Assembly: GCA_913057145.1 (NCBI GenBank)
Contig: CAJXNJ010000002.1
Span: forward strand, 27,707-91,706
Direction: 5' to 3'
DNA length: 64,000 nt
From: an uncultured Ectothiorhodospiraceae bacterium
GTDB taxonomy: Bacteria > Pseudomonadota > Gammaproteobacteria > Nitrococcales > Nitrococcaceae
Positions 9,465 through 18,213 of the stretch are shown in pieces (position 1 is the stretch's first letter; every line of letters begins with the position of its first letter). The position numbers and the translations under genes are program-made. Below the pieces are notes generated by a model, which saw only the letters and a list, made by a program, of their open reading frames with translations, searched no databases and was not told the DNA's origin.

Positions 9465-10063
9465 TGGCCTATTCACCGCTTGTTCGCGAGCTCATGGAGG
9501 CATTTCGCTGCCTGCCGGGTGTGGGGCCGAAATCAGCCCAGCGAATGACTTTTACCCTGTTGCAGCATGACCGCGCCGGAGCCCGGAGACTGGCACGCGC
9601 GCTCGAGGATGCGGCGCAGTCCGTTGGAGAATGCGCGGACTGTCGCAATCTCACCGAGGCCGAGCGTTGCCCGCTCTGCCTCAATGACCGGCGTGACCCC
9701 GCGGTGCTTTGTATTGTCGAGAATCCCTCGGATGTCCAGGCGCTTGAGGACGCCACGGATTATCAGGGTCGCTATTTCGTGCTCAAGGGACGGCTCTCGC
9801 CCCTTGATGGGATCGGCCCGGGTGAGCTCGGGCTCGAGGCGCTGGAGGCTCGACTGCAGGGGGGTGGAGTGCGTGAGGTGATTCTGGCCATCAGCCCCAC
9901 TGTCGAGGGTGAGGCGACCGGACAGTACATCGCCCAAATGGCCCGCGATGCCGGTGTCAGTGTCTCGCGCATTGCGCATGGCGTGCCGCTCGGCGGAGAC
10001 CTCGATTACGTCGATGCCGGTACCCTCTCGCATGCCTTCGCCGGCCGCGGTCAATACCAGTAG
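9464..10063 (+). CDS. recR: Recombination mediator RecR
   Basis: Protein of 199 residues that works with RecF/RecO to load RecA at gaps. It shows the helix-hairpin-helix start [17 protein letters not shown], a C4 zinc finger [16 protein letters not shown], and a Toprim domain with [13 protein letters not shown]. The C-terminal [19 protein letters not shown] matches the family. ATG 9464 shares its first base with the ybaB TAA. The partner recO is in the same window (37736-38452). Confidence 0.96.
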   Translation: MAYSPLVRELMEAFRCLPGVGPKSAQRMTFTLLQHDRAGARRLARALEDAAQSVGECADCRNLTEAERCPLCLNDRRDPAVLCIVENPSDVQALEDATDYQGRYFVLKGRLSPLDGIGPGELGLEALEARLQGGGVREVILAISPTVEGEATGQYIAQMARDAGVSVSRIAHGVPLGGDLDYVDAGTLSHAFAGRGQYQ

Positions 10064-10274
10064 TGGCGATACCCCCGTTGCCGTGATTCAGCCTTTCGTC
10101 GGTTGACGGGGCTCGTTCATTTGTCTCAGGGTGGTAAGGGCTTAAAAAAGCTTACTCGGTGATGCTGCGGGCCAATTCGGTCTCGTGGCCGTAATCAGTT
10201 TGCATTGATCTTTATCTTTGTTCTCGCTCAGTTGCTCGCGCATCACCCCAACGTCATGCAAGGAGCCACTGCGC
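10064..10274. other. Intergenic region between recR and the usp-BCCT pair
   Basis: A 211-nt stretch without a convincing gene. A weak interrupted stem, CCCCGT (10073-10078) with ACGGGG (10106-10111), could end the recR transcript but has no T-run. The usp ribosome-binding site AAGGAG is at about 10259-10265. I found no clear promoter hexamers. Confidence 0.4.
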
Positions 10275-10697
10275 ATGTTTAAAAAAATTCTTGTCCCGGT
10301 TGATCTCGCGCATCTCGAGGCGATCAAGCGCGCGATTTCGGCCAGTGCCGATCTGGCTCGGCACTATGCGGCCGAGGTCTGTTATCTGGGGATCACCAGT
10401 TCACAGCCCGGGAGCGTCGCGCGCACCCCCGAGGAGTACGCGCAAAAGCTTGAAGCATTTGCCGAAGAACAGCACAGCATTCATGGACAGGCGACGAGCG
10501 CGCGCTGCATCAACTCCCCCGATCCGATTGCCGATCTGGATGACACCATCATCAAAGCAATCGACAGTGAGGGTGCGGATCTTGTCGTCATGGCAACGCA
10601 TCTGCCTAAACACCTCGATGCCGTGATCCCGGCCCATGGCGGCAAAATCGCGACGCACACCGATGTCTCGGTTTTCCTGGTCCGCCCGGCTGACTGA
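10275..10697 (+). CDS. Universal stress protein, UspA family
   Basis: Protein of 140 residues opening with FKKILVPVDLAHLEAIKRAI, the alpha/beta fold of UspA proteins, with the central strand ADLVVMATHLPKH. The usual ATP-binding loop (G-x2-G-x9-G-S/T) is poorly matched; PAHGGKIATHTDVSVFLV stands where GSVxxxV is expected. It may therefore be a non-ATP-binding member. Start ATG 10275 is set by AAGGAG upstream. It is followed after 20 nt by the BCCT transporter gene, a pairing that suggests a role in transport or osmotic stress (inference). Confidence 0.85.
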   Translation: MFKKILVPVDLAHLEAIKRAISASADLARHYAAEVCYLGITSSQPGSVARTPEEYAQKLEAFAEEQHSIHGQATSARCINSPDPIADLDDTIIKAIDSEGADLVVMATHLPKHLDAVIPAHGGKIATHTDVSVFLVRPAD

Positions 10698-10717
10698 TTC
10701 GACAAGGGAGTTTTTTG

Positions 10718-12376
10718 ATGACTGACAAGAACAACGAACTCGAACAGGCGGAGTCGGTGGGCGTGCCCGCCCCCGAGGGCCCGGCTGATCTGATTGATAC
10801 CGATTATGTGATCGGTCAGGACAACGTCACGACCACCGCACTGGGTGTCGATATCGACCTGCATGGCAAGGTCTTTACCTTCTCGGCGCTGGTTGTGTTG
10901 CTGTTTGTAATTCTCACTCTGGCGCTGCAGGACTCGCTGGCGCCGTTATTCGGCGACCTGCGAGTATGGCTGACCAGCAATCTGTCCTGGTTTTTCCTCG
11001 CGGGTGCCAATGTCTTTGTGCTGCTCTCGGTGGTGCTGATTTTTACACCGCTCGGCCGGGTCCGGCTCGGCGGTCAACATGCCAAGCCCGATTTCAGCTA
11101 TCTCGGTTGGTTTGCCATGCTCTTTGCCGCCGGTATGGGTATCGGGCTGATGTATTTTGGTGTCTCAGAACCGCTCAGCCATTACGGGACCGCGATCGGC
11201 GGGACCAGCATGGAAGGAGGTGTTCGCACCGACTGGGCACCCCTGGGGGCCGCAGCCGGTGATCAGGATGCCGCGATATCGCTGGGTATGGCAGCCACGA
11301 TCTTTCACTGGGGACTGCATCCCTGGGCGATTTATGCGGTGGTGGCGTTATCGCTGGCGCTTTTCTCTTTTAACAAAGGGCTGCCGCTGACCATGCGCTC
11401 GGTCTTCTATCCCATTCTCGGGGAGCGTGTCTGGGGCTGGCCCGGGCATGTGATCGATATCCTTGCTGTTTTTGCCACGCTGTTCGGGCTGGCGACCTCC
11501 CTGGGTCTGGGCGCGCAGCAGGCAACGGCCGGGCTTTCGCACCTCTTTGGTGTCCCCGGTAATGAAGTCACCATGGTCTTGCTCATCATGGGGATTACGG
11601 TGGTTGCACTGATGTCCGTGGTGCTTGGTGTGGATAAGGGCGTCCAGCGTCTCTCCCAGATCAACATGGTGCTGGCCGCGCTGTTGCTGCTTTTTGTGAT
11701 TCTGGTGGGGCCAACGCTGCTGATTCTGACCGGATTTTTTGAATATCTGGTTTCTTATGCGGCACATCTGCCTGCGCTCTCCAACCCGTTTGGCCGTGAA
11801 GATGCCAATTTCTCTCAGGGTTGGACGGCGTTCTATTGGGCCTGGTGGATCTCCTGGTCACCGTTTGTCGGCATGTTCATCGCCCGGGTCAGCCGGGGAC
11901 GGACGGTGCGCGAATTCCTGATCGCGGTGCTCATTATCCCGACGCTGATCTCGGTGCTCTGGATGACCGCGCTTGGTGGAACGGCCATCGATCAGGTGGT
12001 GAACCGCGGGCTTGAGGGCGTGGCCGCTGCGAGCGGTGATCTACAGCTCTTTGAGATGCTGGCGAATCTCCCGCTTGCCACGATCACATCGCTGATCGCG
12101 ATATTCCTGGTGATCGTGTTCTTTGTGACCTCATCGGACTCCGGTTCGCTGGTCATCGATGCCATTACCGCCGGTGGTAAGGTCGATGCACCCAAGCCGC
12201 AGCGTGTTTTCTGGGCCATTATCGAGGGTGCGATTGCCATTGCGCTCCTGTTAGGCGGTGGTCTTACTGCCTTGCAGGCGATGGCGGTCTCCGCCGGCTT
12301 CCCGTTCACGATCGTGTTGCTGGTGGCCTGCTATGCGATTGTCAAAGGCCTGATGTCCGAGCCCAGAGGCGCTTAG
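10718..12376 (+). CDS. BCCT-family compatible-solute transporter
   Basis: Membrane transporter of 552 residues from the betaine/carnitine/choline family. Diagnostic segments are GMGIGLMYFGVSEPLSHY, ATIFHWGLHPWAIYAVV and the tryptophan-rich box FYWAWWISWSPFVGMFIARVS, with about 12 hydrophobic spans. Such proteins take up betaine, ectoine or choline with Na+ or H+. A 60-residue hydrophilic N-terminal tail precedes the first span, and the C-terminal tail is very short, lacking the long osmosensing extension of BetP. ATG 10718 follows AAGGGAG. The stop overlaps the convergent exonuclease gene by 4 nt. Confidence 0.93.
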   Translation: MTDKNNELEQAESVGVPAPEGPADLIDTDYVIGQDNVTTTALGVDIDLHGKVFTFSALVVLLFVILTLALQDSLAPLFGDLRVWLTSNLSWFFLAGANVFVLLSVVLIFTPLGRVRLGGQHAKPDFSYLGWFAMLFAAGMGIGLMYFGVSEPLSHYGTAIGGTSMEGGVRTDWAPLGAAAGDQDAAISLGMAATIFHWGLHPWAIYAVVALSLALFSFNKGLPLTMRSVFYPILGERVWGWPGHVIDILAVFATLFGLATSLGLGAQQATAGLSHLFGVPGNEVTMVLLIMGITVVALMSVVLGVDKGVQRLSQINMVLAALLLLFVILVGPTLLILTGFFEYLVSYAAHLPALSNPFGREDANFSQGWTAFYWAWWISWSPFVGMFIARVSRGRTVREFLIAVLIIPTLISVLWMTALGGTAIDQVVNRGLEGVAAASGDLQLFEMLANLPLATITSLIAIFLVIVFFVTSSDSGSLVIDAITAGGKVDAPKPQRVFWAIIEGAIAIALLLGGGLTALQAMAVSAGFPFTIVLLVACYAIVKGLMSEPRGA

Positions 12377-13104
12377 ACCCAAAGCCTGCCCACCGGGGTC
12401 GAGTCGCTGTAGTGATGCGCAATCTGCGCCTGCAGCAACTCGGCCGTCCCGAGGGCATCCAATACGGCCTGATGCCCCTCATAGGGGGGCAGGCCGTAGC
12501 GGATGCGGCTGTCATTCAGGCGAATGGATACGGGCGGGCGTCCGATGATTGCGCGTAATCGTGAGCGCCAGTTGTGTCGGTAGCGCCGGCTCTCGATGGC
12601 CATGGTGTCAATGACTGGGAAGCGAAAGCTCTCGCCCTGGCTGCGTCGTACCGCCCGGTCGAGGAATTCCCGTTCAATCGGGTGGTAGTGCACCACCGGA
12701 ATGCGGCCGCGGATGGCCTGCAGAATCTCGGGCAAGACACTCTGGAATTCAGGGGCAAGCTCGGTATCGGTATGCGTGATGCCATGAAAGACGACTGTCT
12801 CCCCAGAGAAGCCGGCACGGGGTCTGACCACCCAATGACGTCGCTCACTCAGGCGGATCCGCCCTAGCGTGAAGGGCAGTATGCCAATGCTGAGGATGGC
12901 GTGACGCTTGGGGTCAAGGCCGCTTGTCTCGAGGTCAATCGCCACCAGTGGCAACTCGCCGACAGGCATTTCACCATCACTCGGAAAAGCCTCATAGAAA
13001 TCGCGCAACTCTGCTGAATTCGAGGCTCGGGCGCGGCGGGCAAGACTTGCCTGCCAGTCGCCCGCTCGACCCTTCCAGCCCTTTTCTCCTCGATTCGCTC
13101 GCAT
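12373..13104 (-). CDS. DnaQ-like 3'-5' exonuclease
   Basis: Protein of 243 residues with the DEDDh exonuclease fold. Exo I is LVAIDLETSGLDPKRHAILSIG, Exo II lies around VVFHGITHTD, and Exo III is within GLPPYEGHQAVLDALGTAELL (His then Asp). The first 50 residues are a basic leader. The gene begins immediately after the stop of the upstream cNMP/CBS/nucleotidyltransferase gene (TGA then ATG), so they form one operon. This two-gene pair is widespread, often near acetate metabolism genes, but its role is not settled. It is not the replicative epsilon subunit by context. Confidence 0.88.
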   Translation of the reverse strand: MRANRGEKGWKGRAGDWQASLARRARASNSAELRDFYEAFPSDGEMPVGELPLVAIDLETSGLDPKRHAILSIGILPFTLGRIRLSERRHWVVRPRAGFSGETVVFHGITHTDTELAPEFQSVLPEILQAIRGRIPVVHYHPIEREFLDRAVRRSQGESFRFPVIDTMAIESRRYRHNWRSRLRAIIGRPPVSIRLNDSRIRYGLPPYEGHQAVLDALGTAELLQAQIAHHYSDSTPVGRLWV

Positions 13105-15012
13105 TCAACCGGGCGGTGGGTAGCGGAAGCGCAGAAATTTCTGCGCGTCACTGAGCGCGCGAAAGGCCGCCTTGATCTCAGCGCGCTCTTTCGGGGGGAC
13201 ATTCTCCGGCTCGATATTGTTATCCGGTTCGCGTTCCTCGTTGATATCAATCGCCTGATGACGCAGTCGGGTCAGGCTCAAGACCTCCAGGGCATAACTC
13301 AACCGATCGGCCACACCGGGGCCGAGTAACTGCGTCTCAGCGATATCGGAGAGCCGTTCAAAAGAGTTCTGTGCCTGCGATCCGCAGGCAAGTGCGTGAA
13401 TACGGATGAGGTCTGTCAGCGGTGCAGTCCCGCGGCGCTTCACGTTGATGGAGTTGTTCTGCCGGCCATCTTTTTCCATGACGAAATCACGGAAAAAGCC
13501 AAGCGGTGGGGTGCGGTTGAGGGCATTGCGTGCCATCGCGGCCAGGAAAGCGGGGCTCTCGGCGGCTTTGTTGGAGACAATTTCCTGGAGCGACTCCACA
13601 AAGCGTTCCTCACCGTAGACATTATCAAGGTCGAAAAAGATATTGCTATGCAGCAGTCGCTCCGGATTCGGCGCATCAATCCAGCGGGTGAAATAGCGCT
13701 GCCAGACATGCAGCGGCTGTCGCCAGCGCGGGTTGGTCGCCATGATCTCGCCTTTGCAGCGTGCATAGCCGCATTCATGCAGCCCATCACTGACCAGCTT
13801 GGCCAGCGCATAGAAATAGCTGTCATGTTCATCCGGTGAGTAACTGTCATCGAGCACCAGGGCATTGTCCTGATCGGTCACCAGGGTCTGTTCGCCGCGT
13901 GCCATTGATCCCATGCACATGAACGCATAAGGCACCGGGGGCGGCCCGAGTGAATCTTCGGCGAGCTCGATCAGCCGGCGGGTGAAGCTGCGGCCGATGG
14001 AAGATAACGCCGTGCCGATGGTCCTCGAGTCGGCTTCCTCCTCGATCATGCGCACCGCGGAGCGGCGGACATCGGGTAGCAGAGCGGCGAGCCCCTGGAC
14101 ATGGTCCTGGGCGAAAATATTATCGATGAGGTAGAGACTGCTCTGGGTCTCAAAACGCACCACATCCTCAAGCCGCACCAGGCCGATCGGACGCCGACGA
14201 TGAACCACGGCGAGATGATGCACGTTGTGCCGCAGCATCATCAGCATCGCCTCCTGCACGGTTTCATCGGACTGAACAGCAATCAAATGATCTCTTACGA
14301 TCTCGCCGATGGGCGTCTCATTGGAGCGGTCTTCGGCAATGATGCGCTCTCGAAAATCGGCATCGGTGAGAATGCCGCGGACCTGCCAGGCAGCCCCTTC
14401 GGCATCGGTGTAGGTATAGCGCGGATCATCGCTTTCGGCATCGACAACGAGCAGCGCGGCGGTCGGTTCATTGGCCAGTTTCAGCGAGGCCTCACGAGCC
14501 GTCTCGGTGGCCTCGGCGATGAGCGGCGGGCGTGTCACCAGCTTGCGGATGCGGGTTGCCATGAGGTTGTTGCTGTCGGGCTCTCGCGCCGTGTTGCGCT
14601 CAGGGCTACTGTCCAGTCGCGGCCGTCCCAGCTCAACAAAATCGGCAAAAGCGGCATCCTGCTCGCACAACTCATCAAAGCGGTCTGCCGGGATGTGGTA
14701 GATCAGCGTGTCTTCAATCGCGATGGCCGGGTAGTGGACGCGACGGCCGCGCAGCAACCCGTAATGGCCAAAAATATTGCCTTCACCCAATCGGTCGAAA
14801 AGATCGCCGGTTCGCCGGTAGACCTCCACCGCGCCACTGCGGATGTAACAGAGCCCCTCGATGGCCTCTCCGGCGGTGAGAATCTGATGCCCGGCGCGGT
14901 AGTAGCTGATTTCAACCTGTTCAACAACGCGGTCCAGCTGCTCGTCAGACAGATCGTCAAATGGCGGGTAGCTGCCAAGATGGCGCCGGATTTCAAGCAG
15001 CTCAGGATCCAT
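13105..15012 (-). CDS. cNMP-binding / CBS / DUF294 nucleotidyltransferase-like signalling protein
   Basis: A 635-residue multidomain protein. In order: a cyclic-nucleotide-binding domain (about 20-130, with LGEGNIFGHYGLLRG), a pair of CBS domains (about 155-290), and a DUF294 GlnD-type nucleotidyltransferase core with GSMARGEQTLVTDQDNALVLDD (about 370-390), then its substrate-binding domain. The GS(x)9D(x)D pattern is intact, so it may be catalytically active. CBS pairs usually sense adenylates. It is translationally coupled to the exonuclease that follows. The family is well recognised, but the nucleotide ligand and target are unknown. Confidence 0.88.
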   Translation of the reverse strand: MDPELLEIRRHLGSYPPFDDLSDEQLDRVVEQVEISYYRAGHQILTAGEAIEGLCYIRSGAVEVYRRTGDLFDRLGEGNIFGHYGLLRGRRVHYPAIAIEDTLIYHIPADRFDELCEQDAAFADFVELGRPRLDSSPERNTAREPDSNNLMATRIRKLVTRPPLIAEATETAREASLKLANEPTAALLVVDAESDDPRYTYTDAEGAAWQVRGILTDADFRERIIAEDRSNETPIGEIVRDHLIAVQSDETVQEAMLMMLRHNVHHLAVVHRRRPIGLVRLEDVVRFETQSSLYLIDNIFAQDHVQGLAALLPDVRRSAVRMIEEEADSRTIGTALSSIGRSFTRRLIELAEDSLGPPPVPYAFMCMGSMARGEQTLVTDQDNALVLDDSYSPDEHDSYFYALAKLVSDGLHECGYARCKGEIMATNPRWRQPLHVWQRYFTRWIDAPNPERLLHSNIFFDLDNVYGEERFVESLQEIVSNKAAESPAFLAAMARNALNRTPPLGFFRDFVMEKDGRQNNSINVKRRGTAPLTDLIRIHALACGSQAQNSFERLSDIAETQLLGPGVADRLSYALEVLSLTRLRHQAIDINEEREPDNNIEPENVPPKERAEIKAAFRALSDAQKFLRFRYPPPG

Positions 15013-15022
15013 GATGCCTTAC

Positions 15023-16009
15023 TCAGCAGCCTTCGTCGGGCAACAGCGGCTCGAGGCTTTGCATTAGCGCGGCCCGCTCCTCGCTGCTACGCGCCTGGAT
15101 GGCCTGATTGACCACCGTTTCGGTGAGATGGGGCGCGAAGGTGCTGATGAATGCATACATAAAGCGGCGCAGGTAGGTGTTGCGGCGAAAACCGATCCGC
15201 GTTGTGCTGGCGGTAAACAGATGACTGGCATCGAGGGCTACCAGACCACGGTCACGTTCCGGCTCAAAAGCCATGCTGGCCATGATGCCGACGCCAAGGC
15301 CGAGTTGTACATAGGTCTTAATGACCTCGGAGTCGGTGGCGGTGAAGACCACATCGGGCTTGAGGCCACGGGCATTGAATGCCTCATCCAGTTGCGAGCG
15401 GCCGGTAAAGCCGAAGACATAGGTGACCAGCGGGTATTCAGCGATGGCTTCCAGTGTCAGTGGCGCTGCATCGCATAGTGGATGCCCCTCGGGGACGATA
15501 ATGCTGCGATTCCAGCGATAGCAGGGCAGCATGACCAGATCCTGGTAGAGATCGAGCGCCTCGGTGGCGATGGCAAAATCAACCTTGCCGGCCGTTGCCA
15601 ATTCCGCGATCTGCACCGGTGTGCCCTGATGGAAATGCAGGCTCACATCGGGAAAGCACTCACGAAATCGCTGTACGGCCGTTGGCAGCGCATGGCGGGC
15701 CTGAGTGTGGGTGGTGGCAATCGTCAGGCTGCCGCGTCGGTCATCACCGTGTTCCTCGGCAATCGCCGTGATATTGCGGCTCTCGGCGAGAATGCGTTCG
15801 GCCACTTCGATGATGTTTCTGCCGGCTGCGGTGAGCCCGACGAAATGCTTGCCACTGCGCTCGAAAATGGGCACCCCGAGCTCTTCTTCCAGCAGCCGGA
15901 TCTGTTTGCTCACACCCGGCTGAGAGGTGTAGAGCGCTTCAGCGGCCGCAGAGACATTCAGCCCCTGGCGATTGACCTCGACGATGTAGCGCAGTTGGTT
16001 GAGTTTCAC
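15023..16009 (-). CDS. cysB: CysB, LysR-type regulator of sulfur assimilation
   Basis: Protein of 328 residues. The N-terminal winged helix MKLNQLRYIVEVNRQGLNVS and TSQPGVSKQIRLLEEELG is nearly the CysB signature. The effector domain has ATTHTQARHALP, HQGTPVQIAEL, DLVMLPCYRWNRSI and TDSEVIKTYVQLGLGVGIM, the residues around the sulfate/acetylserine pocket. CysB activates the cys regulon under sulfur limitation with N-acetylserine. No cys biosynthetic genes are visible nearby. A perfect 16-bp palindrome lies 16-31 nt upstream of the start and could be an autoregulatory site. Confidence 0.95.
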   Translation of the reverse strand: MKLNQLRYIVEVNRQGLNVSAAAEALYTSQPGVSKQIRLLEEELGVPIFERSGKHFVGLTAAGRNIIEVAERILAESRNITAIAEEHGDDRRGSLTIATTHTQARHALPTAVQRFRECFPDVSLHFHQGTPVQIAELATAGKVDFAIATEALDLYQDLVMLPCYRWNRSIIVPEGHPLCDAAPLTLEAIAEYPLVTYVFGFTGRSQLDEAFNARGLKPDVVFTATDSEVIKTYVQLGLGVGIMASMAFEPERDRGLVALDASHLFTASTTRIGFRRNTYLRRFMYAFISTFAPHLTETVVNQAIQARSSEERAALMQSLEPLLPDEGC

Positions 16010-16024
16010 AGCAGACCTTTAAGC

Positions 16025-16040
16025 TTAATTACGTAATTAA
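16025..16040. promoter_or_regulatory. Perfect palindrome upstream of cysB
   Basis: TTAATTACGTAATTAA is a perfect 16-base dyad located 16-31 nt upstream of the cysB ATG. It stands out in a GC-rich region. LysR proteins often bind AT-rich dyads upstream of their own gene, so autoregulation is plausible but unproven. Confidence 0.45.
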
Positions 16041-16079
16041 AGCAATAATCAGTATGCCTTTAGAGCATAACAGCCTGCA

Positions 16080-16120
16080 AAGAAAAAGCCCCATCCGGTA
16101 ATCGAATGGGGCTTTTTCTT
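16080..16120 (-). terminator. Rho-independent terminator after the YccA-family gene
   Basis: A perfect 15-bp inverted repeat, AAGAAAAAGCCCCAT (16080-16094) and ATGGGGCTTTTTCTT (16106-16120), with an 11-nt loop. It is flanked by A- and T-runs and can work on both strands. Both neighbours are on the minus strand, so it ends the YccA-family transcript before cysB. Confidence 0.9.
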
Positions 16121-16162
16121 CTAAAGCGCCCCGCCACCAGGGCGGTGCGCCGGCCGTCTTCC

Positions 16163-16846
16163 CTAGCGCTCGCCGGCAAACGCCGAGAGCAGTTGCAGCA
16201 GGCTGAGGAAGAGGTTGTAGATGCTCACATAGAGCGTGATGGTGGCCATGATGTAGTTGGTCTCACCGCCGTTGATGATTTCACCGGTCTGGTAGAGGAT
16301 CAGCGCACTCATCAACACGACAAAGGCCGTACTCACCGCAAGCGAGAGGGCCGGAATCGAGAAGACAATCGCGGCAATCGAGCCAATGAAGGCCACCAGA
16401 ATACCGGCGAAAATAAAGCCGCGCATGAAGCTGAAATCACGCTGGCTGGTGAGCGCGTAGGCGGAGAGTCCGAGGAACATGACACCCGTGCCGCCAAGCG
16501 CCATCATGACAAGCTCTGCCCCATTACTGAATGCAGTGAGGTAGAGGCTGAGGATTGGCCCGAGGGTAAAACCCATGAAGCCGGTCAGCGCAAAGACACT
16601 GACCAGACCCCAGACGCTGTTTCTCAGCGAGGTGGTCAGGAACAACAGGCCAAAGTATCCACCCAACACCAGCAGCCAATGCATGGGTGGGGCATTCGTT
16701 GCCATGGCAACCCCCGCCATGGCGGCACTGAACAACAGTGTCATGGCAAGCAGTGCGTAAGTGTTACGCAGCACCTTGTTGGTGGCCAGTACCGATCCAC
16801 CGGTTGCGGTGCGGTTGGCTGTCACTGCGCGAAAATCCTGGGCCAT
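16163..16846 (-). CDS. Bax inhibitor-1/YccA family membrane protein
   Basis: About 227 residues with seven predicted membrane spans. It has the family features LRNTYALLAMTLLFSAAMAG, LTGFMGFTLGPILSLY and the C-terminal LYVSIYNLFLSLLQLLSAF. In E. coli YccA modulates the FtsH protease; YbhL is a relative. ATG 16846 is chosen because GGAGGAGTT lies four bases upstream; the open frame continues to 16879 without a better site. It is transcribed alone, with a strong terminator behind it. Confidence 0.92.
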   Translation of the reverse strand: MAQDFRAVTANRTATGGSVLATNKVLRNTYALLAMTLLFSAAMAGVAMATNAPPMHWLLVLGGYFGLLFLTTSLRNSVWGLVSVFALTGFMGFTLGPILSLYLTAFSNGAELVMMALGGTGVMFLGLSAYALTSQRDFSFMRGFIFAGILVAFIGSIAAIVFSIPALSLAVSTAFVVLMSALILYQTGEIINGGETNYIMATITLYVSIYNLFLSLLQLLSAFAGER

Positions 16847-16893
16847 CGTTAACTCCTCCGTGGATCCCATTACAAACAACGTTCAACATGCCA

Positions 16894-16923
16894 TTAGATA
16901 GGGCCAATGTCACGTTGGTTCAA
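16894..16923 (-). promoter_or_regulatory. Possible promoter of the YccA-family gene
   Basis: On the minus strand TTGAAC (16923-16918), 17 nt, then TATCTA (16899-16894). Spacing is ideal but the hexamers are only partial matches. Confidence 0.35.
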
Positions 16924-16959
16924 TGGTATGACGTATTGATGACAACTGATGGGTGCGGC

Positions 16960-16988
16960 TTGCAGTTCCCGGGGAAAAGGCTTACTGT
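16960..16988 (+). promoter_or_regulatory. Possible promoter of thrH
   Basis: TTGCAG (16960-16965), 17 nt, then TACTGT (16983-16988), 32 nt before the thrH GTG. The match to the housekeeping consensus is moderate. Confidence 0.35.
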
Positions 16989-17020
16989 CCGCCACCCCCG
17001 CGTTGAAGAGACCCGATGCC

Positions 17021-17629
17021 GTGAAGATTGTCTGCCTTGACCTAGAGGGCGTTCTCGTCCCCGAGATCTGGATTGATTTTGCTGAACTCACCGGCATCGA
17101 TGCGCTCAAGGCGACAACGCGTGATATCGCCGATTACGATGAGCTCATGCGCATGCGCCTGGAGACGCTGGATGCGCACGGGCTCGGGCTGCCGGATATC
17201 GAGCGGGTGATCGACCGGATGAGCCCGCTCGAAGGGGCAGCCGAGTTTCTGCGTGATTTGCGTGCGGATTATCAGCTGGTCATTCTCTCGGATACTTTCT
17301 ATGAGTTTGCGCGCCCACTGATGGCACAGCTCGATTGGCCCACGCTCTTCTGCCATACACTCAACACGGACGATAGCGGTCGCATCACCGGCTATCAGCT
17401 GCGGCTTGCGGATCACAAACGTGCCGCGGTTGAGGCTTTCCGGCAGCTGAACTTCCAGGTCGTGGCCGCGGGTGACTCCTATAACGACACCGCGATGCTT
17501 GGTGCTGCCAATCAGGGCATTCTCTTTAGTGCACCGGATAACGTCATCGCGGAGTTTCCGCAGTTTCCGGTGACCAACGATTATCAGCATCTCCGCGCTC
17601 TGATCGATGACGCCTTTAGCAGGGCATGA
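17021..17629 (+). CDS. thrH: Phosphoserine phosphatase / homoserine phosphotransferase ThrH
   Basis: HAD-family enzyme of 202 residues. KIVCLDLEGVLVPEIWIDFAE holds the nucleophilic aspartate, VILSDTFYEFARPLM motif II, and AAGDSYNDTAML the magnesium-binding aspartates. The sequence tracks Pseudomonas ThrH throughout. ThrH dephosphorylates phosphoserine and can transfer phosphate to homoserine, linking serine and threonine synthesis. I prefer GTG 17021, which begins right at the catalytic strand, over the non-conserved leader from 16949. Its stop overlaps the next gene by 4 nt. Confidence 0.92.
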   Translation: MKIVCLDLEGVLVPEIWIDFAELTGIDALKATTRDIADYDELMRMRLETLDAHGLGLPDIERVIDRMSPLEGAAEFLRDLRADYQLVILSDTFYEFARPLMAQLDWPTLFCHTLNTDDSGRITGYQLRLADHKRAAVEAFRQLNFQVVAAGDSYNDTAMLGAANQGILFSAPDNVIAEFPQFPVTNDYQHLRALIDDAFSRA

Positions 17630-18213
17630 GCAGTTCCGCGCTACGCGTCGCCATTCTTGCCGACACACACGGCTTTCTTGACGCGCGAGTGGCCGAGCAG
17701 GTTGCCGGCTGCCAGATCGCTGTGCATGCCGGCGATATCGGAGGGGCGGATATTCTGCTTGCCCTGCAGCCGACCGAGTCGGTGACAGCCATCCGCGGCA
17801 ATAACGACGACGCTGATCACTGGTCGGAAACCGAACTGGATGTCCTTGAGAAACTGCCTCGTGAGACGGAGGTCGCGTTGCCGGGTGGCAAGCTCAAGGT
17901 CATCCATGGCGATGACTGGGGTACTGTCGAGCAGAGACATAAACGCTATCGGACCCGCTTCAGCGACTACCGCGGCATTGTCTACGGACACACGCACCGA
18001 CAACTCGTGGATACCAGCGGGTCACCCTGGCTTCTCAACCCCGGCGCTGCCGGGCGCACTCGCACCTATGAAGGGCCTGGTTGTTTGATTCTCACCTGCC
18101 AGGGCGAGGACTGGCAGATTGAGCCTCTGCGCTTCCCGCCTCGCCAATATCGCGCCAAACGGCGTCGTAACGGGGCTGCAAAGCAGGAGGGCCCGGGGCA
18201 GGCGGATGACTGA
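17626..18213 (+). CDS. Metallophosphoesterase, YfcE family
   Basis: Protein of 195 residues with the calcineurin-like dimetal motifs in order: LADTHG, HAGDIGG, RGNNDD, IHGDDWG and YGHTHRQ, ending with WLLNPGAAG. This matches YfcE/MJ0936-type phosphodiesterases of unknown natural substrate. ATG 17626 overlaps the thrH stop (ATGA), and the 3' end overlaps hrpA by 8 nt, so thrH, this gene and hrpA are probably co-transcribed. A Lys/Arg-rich C-terminal tail follows the catalytic domain. Confidence 0.88.
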   Translation: MSSSALRVAILADTHGFLDARVAEQVAGCQIAVHAGDIGGADILLALQPTESVTAIRGNNDDADHWSETELDVLEKLPRETEVALPGGKLKVIHGDDWGTVEQRHKRYRTRFSDYRGIVYGHTHRQLVDTSGSPWLLNPGAAGRTRTYEGPGCLILTCQGEDWQIEPLRFPPRQYRAKRRRNGAAKQEGPGQADD

